From contig JAPEUQ010000002.1 of the NCBI GenBank assembly GCA_027946365.1, positions 1,426,001 to 1,490,000 of the forward strand: 64,000 nucleotides of DNA, given 5' to 3'. The position numbers and the translations under genes were made by a program. This DNA is from Kalmusia sp. IMI 367209. Taxonomy: Eukaryota; Ascomycota; Dothideomycetes; Pleosporales; Didymosphaeriaceae. Below the pieces are notes generated by a model. That model made no database searches, had not been told where the DNA came from, and worked only from the letters and a program-made list of their open reading frames with translations. This document shows positions 11,123-23,016 of this stretch, one piece after another; the stretch's first letter is position 1, and the number at the start of each line of letters is the position of its first letter.

Positions 11123-12523
11123 CTACGAGTCATCCTGCGCGCGAGGCGCGTCTGGCTCTAGACCAAGCTGTCGGGCAAAGAACGATGTCTGCCAGCGTTT
11201 CGCACCATCATCCGGCAGTACCACCCATGGTGCCTTTTCCTTCAAGAAAATGTGCTGCACCACTTTCGGTTTGTCGCCTTTGAGGCTGTCAAAATCGATG
11301 GAGGCCGCTGTCAACCCTGTCATGCCTGGCTCAAAATGGTACTTCATCGCAACTGGTGTTCCACAGCCAGTGCAGAAAAATCGATCGCCAAACGTTGAAA
11401 GCGTCAGTGTCTTGAGTGTAGATGTATGTGTCCAATACAGTGCCTTTGTGTCGGCGTGAACGAACGGGAGGAAACCAGATCCCGAGACTTGTTGGCACGC
11501 GCGGCAATGGCAGAGCGTGATATCGGAAGGAGGTTTAGTTGATGTATACTTTACACCACCACAGCGACAACCTCCTTCAAACACAATCTCCTCGCTAGAT
11601 GCTTTTGCGATATGTTTCGAACCGTCGGCAGCTTGTAAGTCGGTAAGCTCTGCTCAATTTTAATTTTGGGACATGGGAACGAACTCACGCTTCCGAGCAA
11701 CTCCGAGGAAAACTGAATCGACCTCCGCCACCTTTCCATTAACGGCCAATCGCTCCCATTCTTCTTTGTAGATTCCCTGCGCTTTGCGTCTTATGTCACT
11801 ATTGGCAAAAGTTTTCGCAACGTCCTTTACGATGACGTTCTCAACGAAGAAATCATCCCATTGCTCTAGTTCGTATTGTCGCTTTCCATAGCCGGCTTGA
11901 TTCTCGATAGTAACAAGCTTCTCAACTTCCAATCCGGCAGACTCCAGCACACCCCTGAGTGATGATTCGTTCTGACTCCACTCGCGATTGTAAGGCACCT
12001 GAAGATTCAGTCGTCTTGCCGTACGTTCCAGCACCATTCCCGCTATCAGGTTCCGGGGATGGGTTGAGTCGACTGCGATGATGCCGCCTGGCTTGAGATA
12101 TTCAGACCAATGCTCGATTGCTACTTTCGGGTCAGGAAACAGCACCAGAGCAGATGCTACGGTGATGACATCGAACTGCTTCCCATTCAGTGCCTCGATA
12201 TCTTGGAGCTGCAGGATATCCCCTTTATAGAATTTAACATGAGGATACTTCTCGCCTTCCTTTTTCTTCTTGAATTCGGCAACGCGAAGCATCCCAGGCG
12301 TCACGTCGACGCCGACCACTTTCCCAGATGGACCAACAGCATCGGCCTCAAGGAATGTTAAGAGCCCGGTTCCACAGGCAAGGTCGAGGATGTTTTGGCC
12401 TGACTCGATTTTGATTTCAGATGCAAATCTCTTGGTGAAGTCAACGTGCCAGGAGTCATCGTAATTATAGGATCGCGACTCATAGAAGAGGACAGCCTTA
12501 TCGGCTTGACGTTCAGATGCCAT
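11123..12523 (-). CDS. SAM-dependent methyltransferase fused to a GFA/CENP-V domain, 2 exons, 447 aa
   Basis: Exon 1 is 11689-12523 and exon 2 is 11123-11631, joined by a 57-nt intron with donor GTGAGT and acceptor TTACAAG. The codon split (phase 1) is consistent, 1344 coding bases in all. Residues 1-278 are a class I methyltransferase: motif I ILDLACGTGLLT, then VGVDVTPGM, then ALVLFPDP and LKPGGIIAVDSTHP. Residues about 300-447 are a GFA domain with the zinc ligands in place: GGCRCGGVKY, LCHCRACQ and FFCTGCGTPV. GFA proteins are zinc-binding carbon-sulfur enzymes or glutathione-adduct handlers. Left unspliced, exon 1 would stop ten codons later. The GFA part has no ATG of its own near the domain start (its frame opens with GTG), which supports one gene. 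The substrate is unknown; the joined domains suggest methylation and thiol chemistry on a small molecule, which is inference. Confidence 0.75.
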
Positions 12524-12993
12524 CGTGCCAAGTCAGCGACCAATTAGGCCCAGAAGAGAGGGCTTGAAATATGTCGCCCAAATGAAGATAGAGAGCCGAT
12601 CTGTTTGTGTTGCTCTATCAAGGGAAAAAAAAAGGGGATCTGTTGAAGCTTCCGATGTTGCTGTAGATGTAGCCACTCACAACGTTTCACAAGCTATATG
12701 ACGTCAATCTTGGCCCTCATGTGTTCACTCACTGTGTATCCTACAAAGGTACTGCTTCTAGTCGCAGATCAAGATACTATACGCGCAGGCTGAAGTAAGA
12801 TTGTACAAACGTCTATGTTGAGCGGAGGGAAGCTGTCTTTATACAGCGCCGCGCTAAACCAAAGAGGGCAAGCTCCCATCAGCACTCATCGCGCTTTCCA
12901 CACTTTCTAGGCATGCCGGCGAGCACGTCATTTTGACTGTTTAAACGTTGTCCACCGTCGCTGCGCTACGAAAACCATGGGCACCAGCGTACA
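12524..12993. promoter_or_regulatory. Divergent intergenic region
   Basis: About 470 bp between the start of the methyltransferase-GFA gene (minus) and the first frame of the CorA-like pseudogene (plus). It has an A-rich run near 12624-12636. No ORF supported. Confidence 0.35.
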
Positions 12994-15900
12994 TTGATCA
13001 TGCCTATGGTGTTGCCTCCGGGTGTCCTCACCCCACGGCCGAGACGCGTCGTTGATAGGAGAGGCAGCCAAACGACGACTACGCGCAAGAGTGCTCCAGC
13101 ACGCATCACAGCACTACCCCGAAATCTTCCAGTACTAAGCGAATTAACAACAACAGCTGATGTAGTTGAAAGCCTCGCTTTGAGTACAAATAAGACACCA
13201 CGCAGACAATCAGCTTCCCGGCATCTACAACGCTGTCGCACGCTGGACTTTGATACCTCGCTCTCTAACGATGATGGCTCTGACACTGATTCAAGTTACA
13301 ACAGCTTTTTCACTTCACTTCGGAAGAAGGATGCGTTGCGCTTTGAACCTCGATTGCGAGTTGATGAATTGCTCGATCGTACACTGTCAGACCGTGGCAT
13401 AGACCCCAGCCCTTCACTGCCGCCATCTTATCACAGCCACGTGACTACTTACCGTATTCTAAGCTCGAACTACGAGGGAAAGCTATTCCAGAACAGCAAG
13501 CTAAGCGCCTAGTTGGTTGTGGGACCCACAAAACGCGCAGGCCAGACCGACTCGTCGAAATCGCTCTTCAAATGGGTCCACATAGAGAATCCAGACATGA
13601 GTTTCGCCGCATATATGGTAGAACAGGCAGAGCATCGTTTTCCCAAACCGTCAACTGACAGCGAGAGCAGGAGTATATCAGCAAGTCCCCGTATTTGAAA
13701 GAAATTGAACGAGCTAGCGTCTCCCGTATCATGCGGACAGCACGCGAGAAGTCGGAGAGCTCACTGCAAAAGCCTTCAGGTCCGATTCGAAGTTACATGG
13801 TAAGTGAGCATCACTTACATGCACGAAAGTAAAAACGTAGAGTTCCATTGGGGGTGGGGTTGGCCCATAACGCACAATTCAAACCAGGACGGTCTTCGAA
13901 CATTTGACTTGCAGCATGTCTAATGCTCGTCTTCATACGAGAAATTCAATGAACGTTCGCTGATTCACCCGTGCCTTAGGAACCAGAGTACTTCGAGGAA
14001 GCGCTTGACTATATGGACTACCAAGGCCCAGATCTAAACATATGAAGAAAGAGATCGTGAGGTAAGGATATGACTGCCTACTTCTAGGCCTGTTACTGAC
14101 CTTGCCCAAGATGGATTGTCATTCCATATTTCTACCTTACCTCACAATCTGCATTCCATGATGAGATTGGGGGAGATTTCCATCTTGATGCACACTTCAA
14201 CACTAGTGGCAGTATCGCGCAAGGCAATTTTTACCAAGTAGCGCAGCTATGGTGTTTAATCCTTGGGAACAGTGCGCAATTCTGATCCTGTGGTGCTATT
14301 GATGACTAAGTACAAGCAGGCGTTATGATCTCTAGCTCGCGAGCTCCTTTGGCGCAGATCCCGAAAACTCTCATCAACTTTATATACTTACCTCCTTCGG
14401 AGACATGTAACATTGTTTCAAATCTTCAAGTAACGGATGGCGGTCCCAGACTTTGGATATTACCGATCCAAGAGTGCAAAACGTGGTTTTCTTTCATCTC
14501 ACACTTTATCAGTCTAGGATTCTCCGCTTTCGAAGGCTGGCAGGTCAGATATCGCAACGTAATTATAACGCCTTCGGATTGGGATTCTGTCATCATCGCA
14601 GCGAAGAGACGTCCAGTACGGTTAGAGATTTCGAAAAGGTAATGACAGCCGCGCTTGCAGTCGAAATGACAATGCACAACGGGAAGAAGATCCCCATCTT
14701 GATGATGATGTTGCTTATATGACCGCACATCTACCACAAACGCAACCAGCAGTCGTGTCAATAGACAATCGAGATGCACAACCAGATGCTGACCTCTCTC
14801 CAGTTTCCTTGCCAGCAGCAGATCTGCCAGAGATTGAAACTTTTCTCCGGTCATTTGATGGGTCTTACACCGAGCCTAAGCTGCGTGTGGACGATTTTCA
14901 TGTCTTTACACTCTTAGCTACTATTGATGTCTCTACGTCAATATCTGGAAGTGGTCAATCACAAAAATCGTCCGCGGCCACAACACAATACAAGATTGAT
15001 GAGCATCAGCTAGAGGATGACCTCAATGAGTTAGACCATTACTTGCTCAAGACTAACACTCGCCGCATGGAGAGTCTTCGGTATGCTGAATGTCCAGCGA
15101 AGACGTTTTTTGAGATTCAGCGTTCCGTCTTAGTCTTAGACCGAAACCGTAATAGTCCGGAGAGTTTTAAATTGAGAGACGTGCAGGAGATCTTCGAGTT
15201 GTTTTTCCCTTTACATTATGAGCACATTGTGACGCTGAAGGTACCGTAACTTTTACCCCAACATACCCTATTCAAGTTTACGCCAAATCGCTTTCGACAC
15301 CAGTGTACTGATCAATATTTGAAGTTTTGGGGAAGCATTGATCGTATTACTCACACAAGAAGTGCGAGAATTGAGCGTCTGGTCAAAGAGGTCTCGCAAC
15401 TCGCCAAATTAGCCAGGGAGATTAGAGAAGAAATGTTCTCTGATAAAGCAGCTTCAGATTATATGACGACTTTTCCCCATGAGTTTATTCAAGCCTGGTG
15501 AATGATCACATGATGGTTAAGAAGGGGTCATATCTAACATGCAGGAATAGGGTGCAACTACAGGTGTACTTCGCCTGCTTTCTGGAGGACAATTCGCATG
15601 GATCGGCAAACCATATTGATCGATGCAAGGATCGCCTCTTGCAAGGCCGGCTGAAAATGATCGAGCGACTCCAGACAACCAATATGCGTGAGTGGTTCCG
15701 GGTTTAGTCAATGTGTGACGTAGGCTCATGTTACACAAACTAATAGGTGAACGCGAGGCTGTGCTCCCAGTAGCAGTCGTGCTTCTCTTGTTGAGCAAAC
15801 TTCTTCACGATTTGCAGGGCTCAATCAAACCTGAACGGCATCGCTTAGCGTTTCAATACTGGACTTGTCTCAAAAAGCTCAAAAATGAAGTGTACAACAA

Positions 15901-16522
15901 GCCTCTTGATCGTAGGTGTGAAAGGACATTCACGACGATGAAGGTCGAATTTGAAATTATTATCGGAACGTTGGAGGACCAATAGCGGATTTTGATTGCA
16001 CTCGAAGATAGTATCATGGAAGCAGAAAGCCTTTCTTTTACACCCAGCTCATCGGCCTTGATGAAATCTGCGATATATCCGAGCCGGGAGGCGTCCATCA
16101 CTGAGTACCTCTTGCATCAGACAGAAGATATGCTGCAGAACTTTAGAGAAATGTCGCACCATCTCAATGACTTGGAAAATTATCACTTCTTTTGCGTATT
16201 CATTGACAATGACATGCAACAAAAGGCTTCTTTCGCATTCAGTAAGCGCTAGACGCATTCAAGACAATCCAGCATATGCTGATGCTTGGTGATAGCCACT
16301 GTCACAGTTTTCTTTCTACCATTGACAACGTTGGCCGGTATTTTCGACATGAACACGAGCGATATTTGGAATTTGAGCGAGACGCAATGGCTCTTCTGGT
16401 GCGTTGCCATACCTCTGAGCGTGGCATGTTTGTCAGCTTGGTTCGTCTATCTGGGAAGTCTTAAGAAGGCTTGGAAGTGGGGGAGGAAGAGGAAAACTCT
16501 CAAAAAGAAGAAGTTGACCTGA
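12994..16522 (+). pseudogene. CorA-like Mg2+ transporter family gene, decayed
   Basis: Pieces of one large fungal CorA-like protein lie in order but in changed frames. Seen in order: a Ser/Arg-rich N-terminus (12994-13440); FKWVHIENPDMSF (near 13570); RIMRTAREKSE and RSYM-EPEYFEEALDYMD across a GTAAGT intron; WIVIPYFYLTSQ and QLWCLILGNSAQF followed by a stop (near 14280); LPIQECKTWFSFISHF; DDLNELDHYLLK (near 15030); LVKEVSQLAKLAREIREEMF; NMRE-REAVLPVAVV across an intron; ALEDSI; and the C-terminal two-helix block TVTVFFLPLTTLAGIF with DMNTSD. The breaks are a TAG at 13510, a one-base shift near 13665-13670, stops near 14040 and 14278, and TAG at 15983-15985 inside a helix. Several introns are still canonical, so decay looks recent. 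The usual GMN-type motif before the last helix reads DMN. The TAG at 13510 could instead be removed by a weak intron; the one at 15983 could not. Confidence 0.7.
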
Positions 16523-17347
16523 GCCTAATGCAAGGACGGCATCAGATCATCCGAATTGGGCAGTTGGCGCTCAAGTCGTGCATCGAATCAAGACGCGGAA
16601 TTATCTCCGCCCTCCCCAACCGGAAGAAACCGCGCGGCAGCATGAACTTTGACGAAGTGACCCGCCCTTATCAACCGTTCGTCCTGTAACTCAACAAGTA
16701 TGGGAATTGGTCTGTAAATACTATGGCAGTATCGATAATTCAATTAGGCAATGTCTTTTTTGGAGATCTGTATGTGCGAAAACAGAGTTGAGACATTTAT
16801 TGGAGCTCTCGTCAGAAACTTTGTTATGGTGATTGACCAGCTTGAGATCGATGCTATATACACAGTTCACCACATGCTATATCTAATCCCCAGAATAATA
16901 CTGCCAATAAAAGCCTCCCACAGATCTTGTTGCTCAAAGACACCCCGCAAGGGACTGCAAGCCATTGACCAATCAGATCAAACGAAGTCCACACTAGTAT
17001 GCAAGTAGAAGGTCCACGCGGCGCCGACTGTGCCGCACTCAAGCTCATCGACTATCAAACGGCGGGAACTTGATAGCTTGCTGGTTAGACCCATACCGCT
17101 CGGTAGCGGAATTCTTCCTCAAAACACTATATGTAGCTTGAGCCTACCAGCTGGCAAGCTCTTCATCTGACAACACTTTCTTTCAAGACCTGCTCATTTC
17201 ATCGATTAGCTTCGTCATTGAGCGCAGCGCTGTCCACCAATTATCCACAAAAAATTATCGATAGGCGGAAAGATCAGGTCTACCTCGGCCTCTTGAGACT
17301 GTCAGAGCATCGATAGCAGTACGGCGAGCTACTCGTCACAGAACACC
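16523..17347. other. Intergenic, no gene seen
   Basis: About 820 bp following the pseudogene, then the promoter of the amine oxidase. Short frames here (for example 16751-17008) show no recognisable content. The region is somewhat AT-rich, like the pseudogene. Confidence 0.35.
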
Positions 17348-19549
17348 ATGGCGCCACACCCCTTCAAAATCCTCAGCATTGAGGAAACCCGCATCGCACG
17401 TGATGTTGTCCTCTCTCTACATCCCGACGTCGTTGTCGACTTTCGGGAGATCTTTCTAAAAGAGCCAAATAAAGAGCTCATGAAGGCATACCTTGAGCTT
17501 GAACATGCCGCCCAGCCCGGACAGTCACCACATTCCAAGCGACCACAGCGGCTGGCGAAGTGCCAATACGATGTCATTGGTTCTGACAAGGTCCCCGAAT
17601 ATCATGAAAGCATCATAGACGTCGAGACGAGGAAAAGAGTGAAGCATGAGATCATTGGAAAAGAGCATCATGCCAGCTTAACGTTGTGGGAGTTTGAACA
17701 TCTGGTGACGGCTTGCCAAGAGAGCGAGGAGTTTCAGAAAGCAATTGCTGAGTTCCAGTTGCCCGACGGTTTTGAACTCGTTGTTGAGCCTTGGTATGTT
17801 AAGAAGTCTTGGTTTTAGTGAGAAACACTAACAATCATTCAGGCCTTATGGTGGGCTGGACTTCGGTTCCGAGAATCGAAGGTATTTCCAGGGATTATGC
17901 TTCGCACAGAACACAAAGAATGGAAACCCGGACTCAAATTTCTACGCTTATCCTCTACCGCTAATTCCCGTCATGGATGCACATACGCGAAAGATCTGCC
18001 GAATTGATCGCTTGGCCACTGGTGGAAAGGGAGATAGCCTGACAGGCAAGACTCACTCTGAGCGTATCCTTGATCATTGTGAGGCTGCTGAGTACGTTCC
18101 GGAGCTACTTCCAGGAGGAACAAGACAGGACATGAAGCCCATCAACATTACCCAGCCGGAAGGCACTTCGTTCAAAGTCACAGATGAGTCTTATGTGGAG
18201 TGGCAGAAATGGAGTTTCCGCGTATCATTTAACCCTCGCGAGGGCGCTGTTCTTCACGATGTGCGATACGATGGCCGAAGCATCATCTACCGCCTCAGTA
18301 TCAGCGAGATGAGCGTGCCATATGCCGATGCCCGGGCGCCTTTCCATCGAAAACAGGCGTTCGACTTCGGTGATGGCGGTGCAGGAAACTGCGCCAATAA
18401 CCTTTCTCTTGGCTGCGACTGCCTCGGTGTGATCAAGTATTTCGACGCTGTGATTGTTGGGTCAGACGGCGAGCCCAAGGAGCACCCCAATGTCATCTGC
18501 CTACACGAGCAGGACAACGGTATTGGTTGGAAGCATACCAACTGGAGAACCGGACGGGCTGTCGTTACGAGGCATCGTGAGTTGGTTGTTCAATTTATCA
18601 TTACCCTTGCAAACTACGAGTATGTCTTCGCCTACAAGCTAGACACAGCGGGTGGCATCACGTTAGAAGTTCGAGCAACAGGTATCGTTTCTGTTGTCAA
18701 CATTGATCCTGGGAAGACGTCCGAATACGGTAATGTCGTATCTGGAGGTGTGCTCGCGCAGAACCACCAGCACATCTTCGCAGCCCGTAAGTGCACACGA
18801 ACCTCCCCAATCCCCCTTTAACCTTACCCATATTGACGCCCATAGGTATCGATCCCGCTATAGACGGCCACAACAACACTGTCCTCTACGAAGAATCCCA
18901 CACCGCCCCCTGGGACAAGACCACAAACCCTAACGGCAACTTCTACGAAATCCGCAAAACAACCGTAAATCGCTCCGCCGGCCTCGACGCCGCCCCCGAA
19001 CACAACCGCACCTTCAAGATCATCAATCCCAACAAGAAAAATGTATACAGCGGCAACCCTGTAGGCTACAAGTTCCAGCCGCCGCCCACACAAAAGCTGC
19101 TCGCCGCACAAGGCAGTTTGCAAGCCCAGCGCGCGCTCTTCGCCCAGCACCACGTCTGGGTAACTAAGTACGAGGAAGATGAGCTGTATGCTGCGGGTCG
19201 GTATACGCTGCAGAGCCAGCTGGAGGTCGGTGGAGTGCACGATATGGTCAAGCGGAAGGATGATGTCACGAATGAGGACCTTGTTGTCTGGAGCGTGTTT
19301 GGCCTTACGCATAACCCTCGGTAAGTCTTATGTTTCTCACATCACATGTCCAACGCAAGTGAATCAACGTTCCTAACGCGAATGCGTGATAGTGTCGAGG
19401 ATTGGCCCGTCATGCCTTGCGACATCTTTCAGGTACATTTCAAGCCTGCGGACTTCTTCGAGAGGAATCCGGCGATTGATGTGCCGAGTTCGAAGAATCA
19501 GGCAAGTATTTTGGCGAAAGACTGTTGTTCTGCTGGGCAAAAGTTATAG
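17348..19549 (+). CDS. Copper amine oxidase (primary-amine oxidase), 4 exons, 673 aa
   Basis: Exons 17348-17793, 17843-18786, 18846-19320 and 19393-19549 join in frame with strong donors (GTATGT, GTAAGT, GTAAGT). The TPQ site is present: TLANYEYVF, where the first Tyr of NYEY becomes topaquinone. The two copper histidines of the HxH pair are in NHQHIF, and the upstream proton-transfer region contains AFDFGDGGAGN. The N2/N3 domains precede the catalytic beta-sandwich, and the C-terminus keeps VEDWPVMPCDIFQVHFKP. The enzyme oxidises primary amines to aldehydes with release of H2O2 and NH3; fungal members are usually peroxisomal. The C-terminus is AGQKL, a weak match to a PTS1 ([SAC][KRH][LM]), since Q replaces the usual S/A/C. 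The length is typical of the family. Confidence 0.93.
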
Positions 19550-20457
19550 GCTTAGAAGGAGAATATGGTAGAGCGTGGGGGTAGGGCAGATGAGGTGCGG
19601 GCGGTGAATGGAGCGGTGAGATTTGGGCCACGTTTCGTAGGATTTGTAGGATTTGCCTGTGCTGATATAGGGCTGAATGACGCAGGTTGTCAGAGAAAAC
19701 TATCTTTATCCACAATGCGTTATGGTTCACGAATGCATTTTAGATGAATGAAGAATTTCGAAGTCTGCTCTGATCGTACCGGAGCCCCACATGCCACACG
19801 ATGATCACACACTATTCAGACGTCTTCCGGGTAAGTCCCGCGTCTCGTCGCGGCTGAAAGCGAGGCATTTATGTAACGAAGCAATCCACGAGCGCTTGGA
19901 AAGTTCGGAAGGAGTATCCACGACATATGTTTCGTGGATTTGGCGATGGCGCCAGTTTCGCGTTCATTGACAGCGATGTCCACATATTCTGCCGATCGCT
20001 ATCAAGCTCCCCCTTGACCGCCTTGGAGTAGCTCCTCTACGTCATTGGTCGCGAAGTCCGTCGACAGGGGCCTGTATCTCGACGCAAGATGAGTTGACCC
20101 AATTCCAAGGTTTCATAAGTGGTGCGCGTGAATAAGTGCGGGGAAGCTTGCTGGCTTTGGAAAGACCTTGCCTTCTGTGGCTTGTGGGGGCATACTCGCG
20201 TGACCCACTTTTCGACTACCATCTCGCCTGGACGTCAACTGCCGGTCATCACTGTGCTCGCGATGCAGGAAAGAGTGTGCTTAGCTGAGCAGCGGCCGGT
20301 CGCCCGAGTTGATGGAGCCTTGTATATCTGGTCTGGCGTAGCCAGATGTTCAAAAAGGCAGCTCTTTACGCACGTTTTCGCTGCGCGTGCATCTTGCACC
20401 CCTGATCGTCGAACAAAACTACCTCCATTGGACCCTGGTTAGGGCATTGATAGCAAC
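19550..20457. other. Intergenic, no gene seen
   Basis: About 900 bp. No supported ORF on either strand; the frames near 19565-19747 and 20119-20442 have no recognisable content. Confidence 0.35.
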
Positions 20458-21850
20458 ATGCATCCAAAAAGTCTCACCCTACAGGGTAAGCAGAAAGAGC
20501 GGGCACAGATGATCACGGACGGTCGCACAAGATTGCCGAACGAGATCCTCATGGATGTTTTCGAACGCCTCTTAGACAAGCCCTCGAATCTTGTTAGTGC
20601 TATGCGCACCTGTAAGAGATGGCATCACATCGCCGGCACAGTTCTTTATCAGCACATATCATTGGACTCAAAGCTCCGCGAGGACACATCAGGCGCCCGC
20701 TTCGGAAGGTTCGCCAGACAATACGACCTTATTCAATCGCTCAGTGTACGCATCACTCAAGTGCATCTAATGGGGTTCAGTGTTCGATCAGCGGATGCTT
20801 TTGATCGTTTGGCAGAGCTTTGCGATGCCGTGCGGAGGATGAAGAATCTACGGACCTTTGCACTTTCTTTTGAGGATTCGCTTGACCATCTCCAGGGCTT
20901 TTCTGTACCAAGTGCCGTAATTGTCTTATTACTGCAAAGTCTTTCCCAGTCGGTCGTCCATCTCAACCTTGATTGTGACTGCGTCACTCGTCCAGACATC
21001 GACCAGCCACATGTGTGCCACGCTGTAGGCGCGTTGCTACCGCGTCTGAGGAGCCTAAGATTACGCACATCGCATCTTTGTTCCGGTCTTTTTTCCAGCA
21101 TTTACCCATCAGCGACACTTGGCCACGAGCGCCCAAGCGATTCAAGTCCGAAAAAGACTTCAAACAGAATCTCATCTCTAGAATATCTTGTCATTAGGCT
21201 CATTGCGCGTCCAGAATGCGCTCATCAAAGCCACACCGCCTTGTGCTACCCCGGTGACAAACTCCTCCACGGCGCTAAATTGGCAAGTATCATGCAAGAA
21301 ATGTACAAGATCAGAATTTTTCCATCACTATGCGAGTTCGCCATCATCGGAAGAGTCGACGCTCCTGCGACCCTTCAAAACGATAACTGGAACGTCTTCA
21401 AGATCCGCACCTTCGCACGGGGCACAGCCGAGACAATCACACTGCCCTGGTGCGCAAGGGGTGGCTCAAGCTCATTGTACATGATCCGCGATAGCGAAGG
21501 AGACTGGTTCGGCTCCTTCAAAGATTTATCCAACGCCTTAGAAGGTCCTCTCGCTTGGGACGAAGACGGGCATCAAACCCACTCGATACTTGAAGCAGTA
21601 TGAATCGCATAATGATTGGCGTCTTGATCGAGGCAGATTAGCGTCGCGAGATTCAGTAATCAAGAAATTTGGGGTTTCTTTCCGGCTATGGAAACACGAG
21701 GATGCCACGCGGTCGAAATTGCTCAGTGCGCGCAAGGTTGGTGGGTTTGATGATATCGAGGTAGCGAGCCAGGTTGTGCCGGACGGTTGGCGGTGGGTTG
21801 TTGCGGAAGGACCATGGAATTGGACTATCGAGCCTATGATGGCATTTTGA
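20458..21850 (+). CDS. F-box protein, reading frame broken near 21570
   Basis: The open frame runs 20458-21603 (381 residues). An F-box lies at residues about 23-60: TRLPNEILMDVFERLLDKPS, ending MRTCKRWHHIAGTVLYQHI. The following 300 residues have leucine-rich features, as in fungal F-box substrate receptors of SCF ubiquitin ligases. At about 21565-21580 the frame should shift by one base: the original frame gives a short odd end (HQTHSILEAV), while the next frame continues for about 90 residues with good coding character (DWRLDRGRLASRD, then GWRWVVAEGPWNW) and ends TIEPMMAF at 21850. One extra base, for example in the GGG at 21568-21570, explains this. No intron fits. It could be an assembly error or real truncation. 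Its substrate is unknown. Confidence 0.7.
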
Positions 21851-23016
21851 GCCACTCTCTAGCTGGGAGACGTCCCGGAATAAATCACTCTGATGTACGG
21901 GACACTGAAAATGACGGAGAAGTTTCAGGAGTCTGGGCCCACCGATCTGGTAAGTTTTAAGGAAGAGAAGATATTTCAGACTCGGCTAATGCTTTGCTAC
22001 AGGTGATTTGAAGATGTCTTTAGACTACCTAGTATAGACACTGTACATAATAGTTTTAGTACGAGCATCAATACATAGTATCTCGCGCTGCCATCTGCAC
22101 ACCCACGCTAAGTCCATTAGGGTTCTTACGGCCACGTTCAGCCAACTATACGGCCAAAAAAGCAGATATCGTCAATGCATGCTACGACTTGGTACCCGTC
22201 AGAATGTTGTCAACTGCCGCTGTCACAGGCCGGATGTGAATTCACTACCAAGAGATATTCGGTCGGGGATCAGAGCCTCGTTCGCCAGAAGCTAAACCAT
22301 AGGTCATACACAACGTCTAGCGCATGATACGGAACAGAATGCGAAGAACCAATTATGAGTGTTCAAGAAATCTGCACTAGAAAGCTATGATTTGCGAAAT
22401 CGACAATACCGATGACGCAGACTCTGAGCTGCGGATTGTGGCAGATATCACTGAATTGAATGGGTTTATGGTACTTGAACTTGCGGTCCTGTGCTCTACC
22501 CACCTTAGGAATCTCTAATGAGAGGAACTATCTTGGCAACACGACTAGGATATGTCGTTTCATGCATGCATGGACGACGAGGCAGGTCAAAAATGTGTTC
22601 AGCGCTGGATTTGGCAAGATCAAGATAGCATCCTGGTGTCATCGGTGCGCAGGTAATGGAGGAAGGAAATCTTGACGACAATATCCTCATTGCGAAATCT
22701 CGGAAAAATCTGAAAGATCTGCGGGCTTGAAATTTCTCTTTGGGCGCCTATTATTCGCTCACGGATATGACATTCAACATTCATTCCTCGTCTTTGAGAG
22801 CACCCCTGCCTTTCAATACTCAACGACCTCCACTACTCTTTCACTCCGTGGTATACCACATTGAGGTCATAGTATAATGCCTTTTACTTTACCTGCCAAC
22901 GGCATACTCCTTCGCTTACTCCGCTCCATAGCCTTACTTTCAGCCCCTCAGACGTATTTACGCGGGAATTCATACCACAACCACTCTTTTCTACTCACTC
23001 CTACAAAGCAGACGTC
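21851..23016. other. Intergenic, no gene seen
   Basis: About 1.17 kb. The last 250 bases before 23017 are TC-rich, as expected for the promoter of the BTB gene. No supported ORF. Confidence 0.35.

Noticed and set aside
11123..11584. GFA domain as a stand-alone 153-residue gene
   Set aside because: Its frame starts with GTG, not ATG, and a good intron joins it to the methyltransferase.
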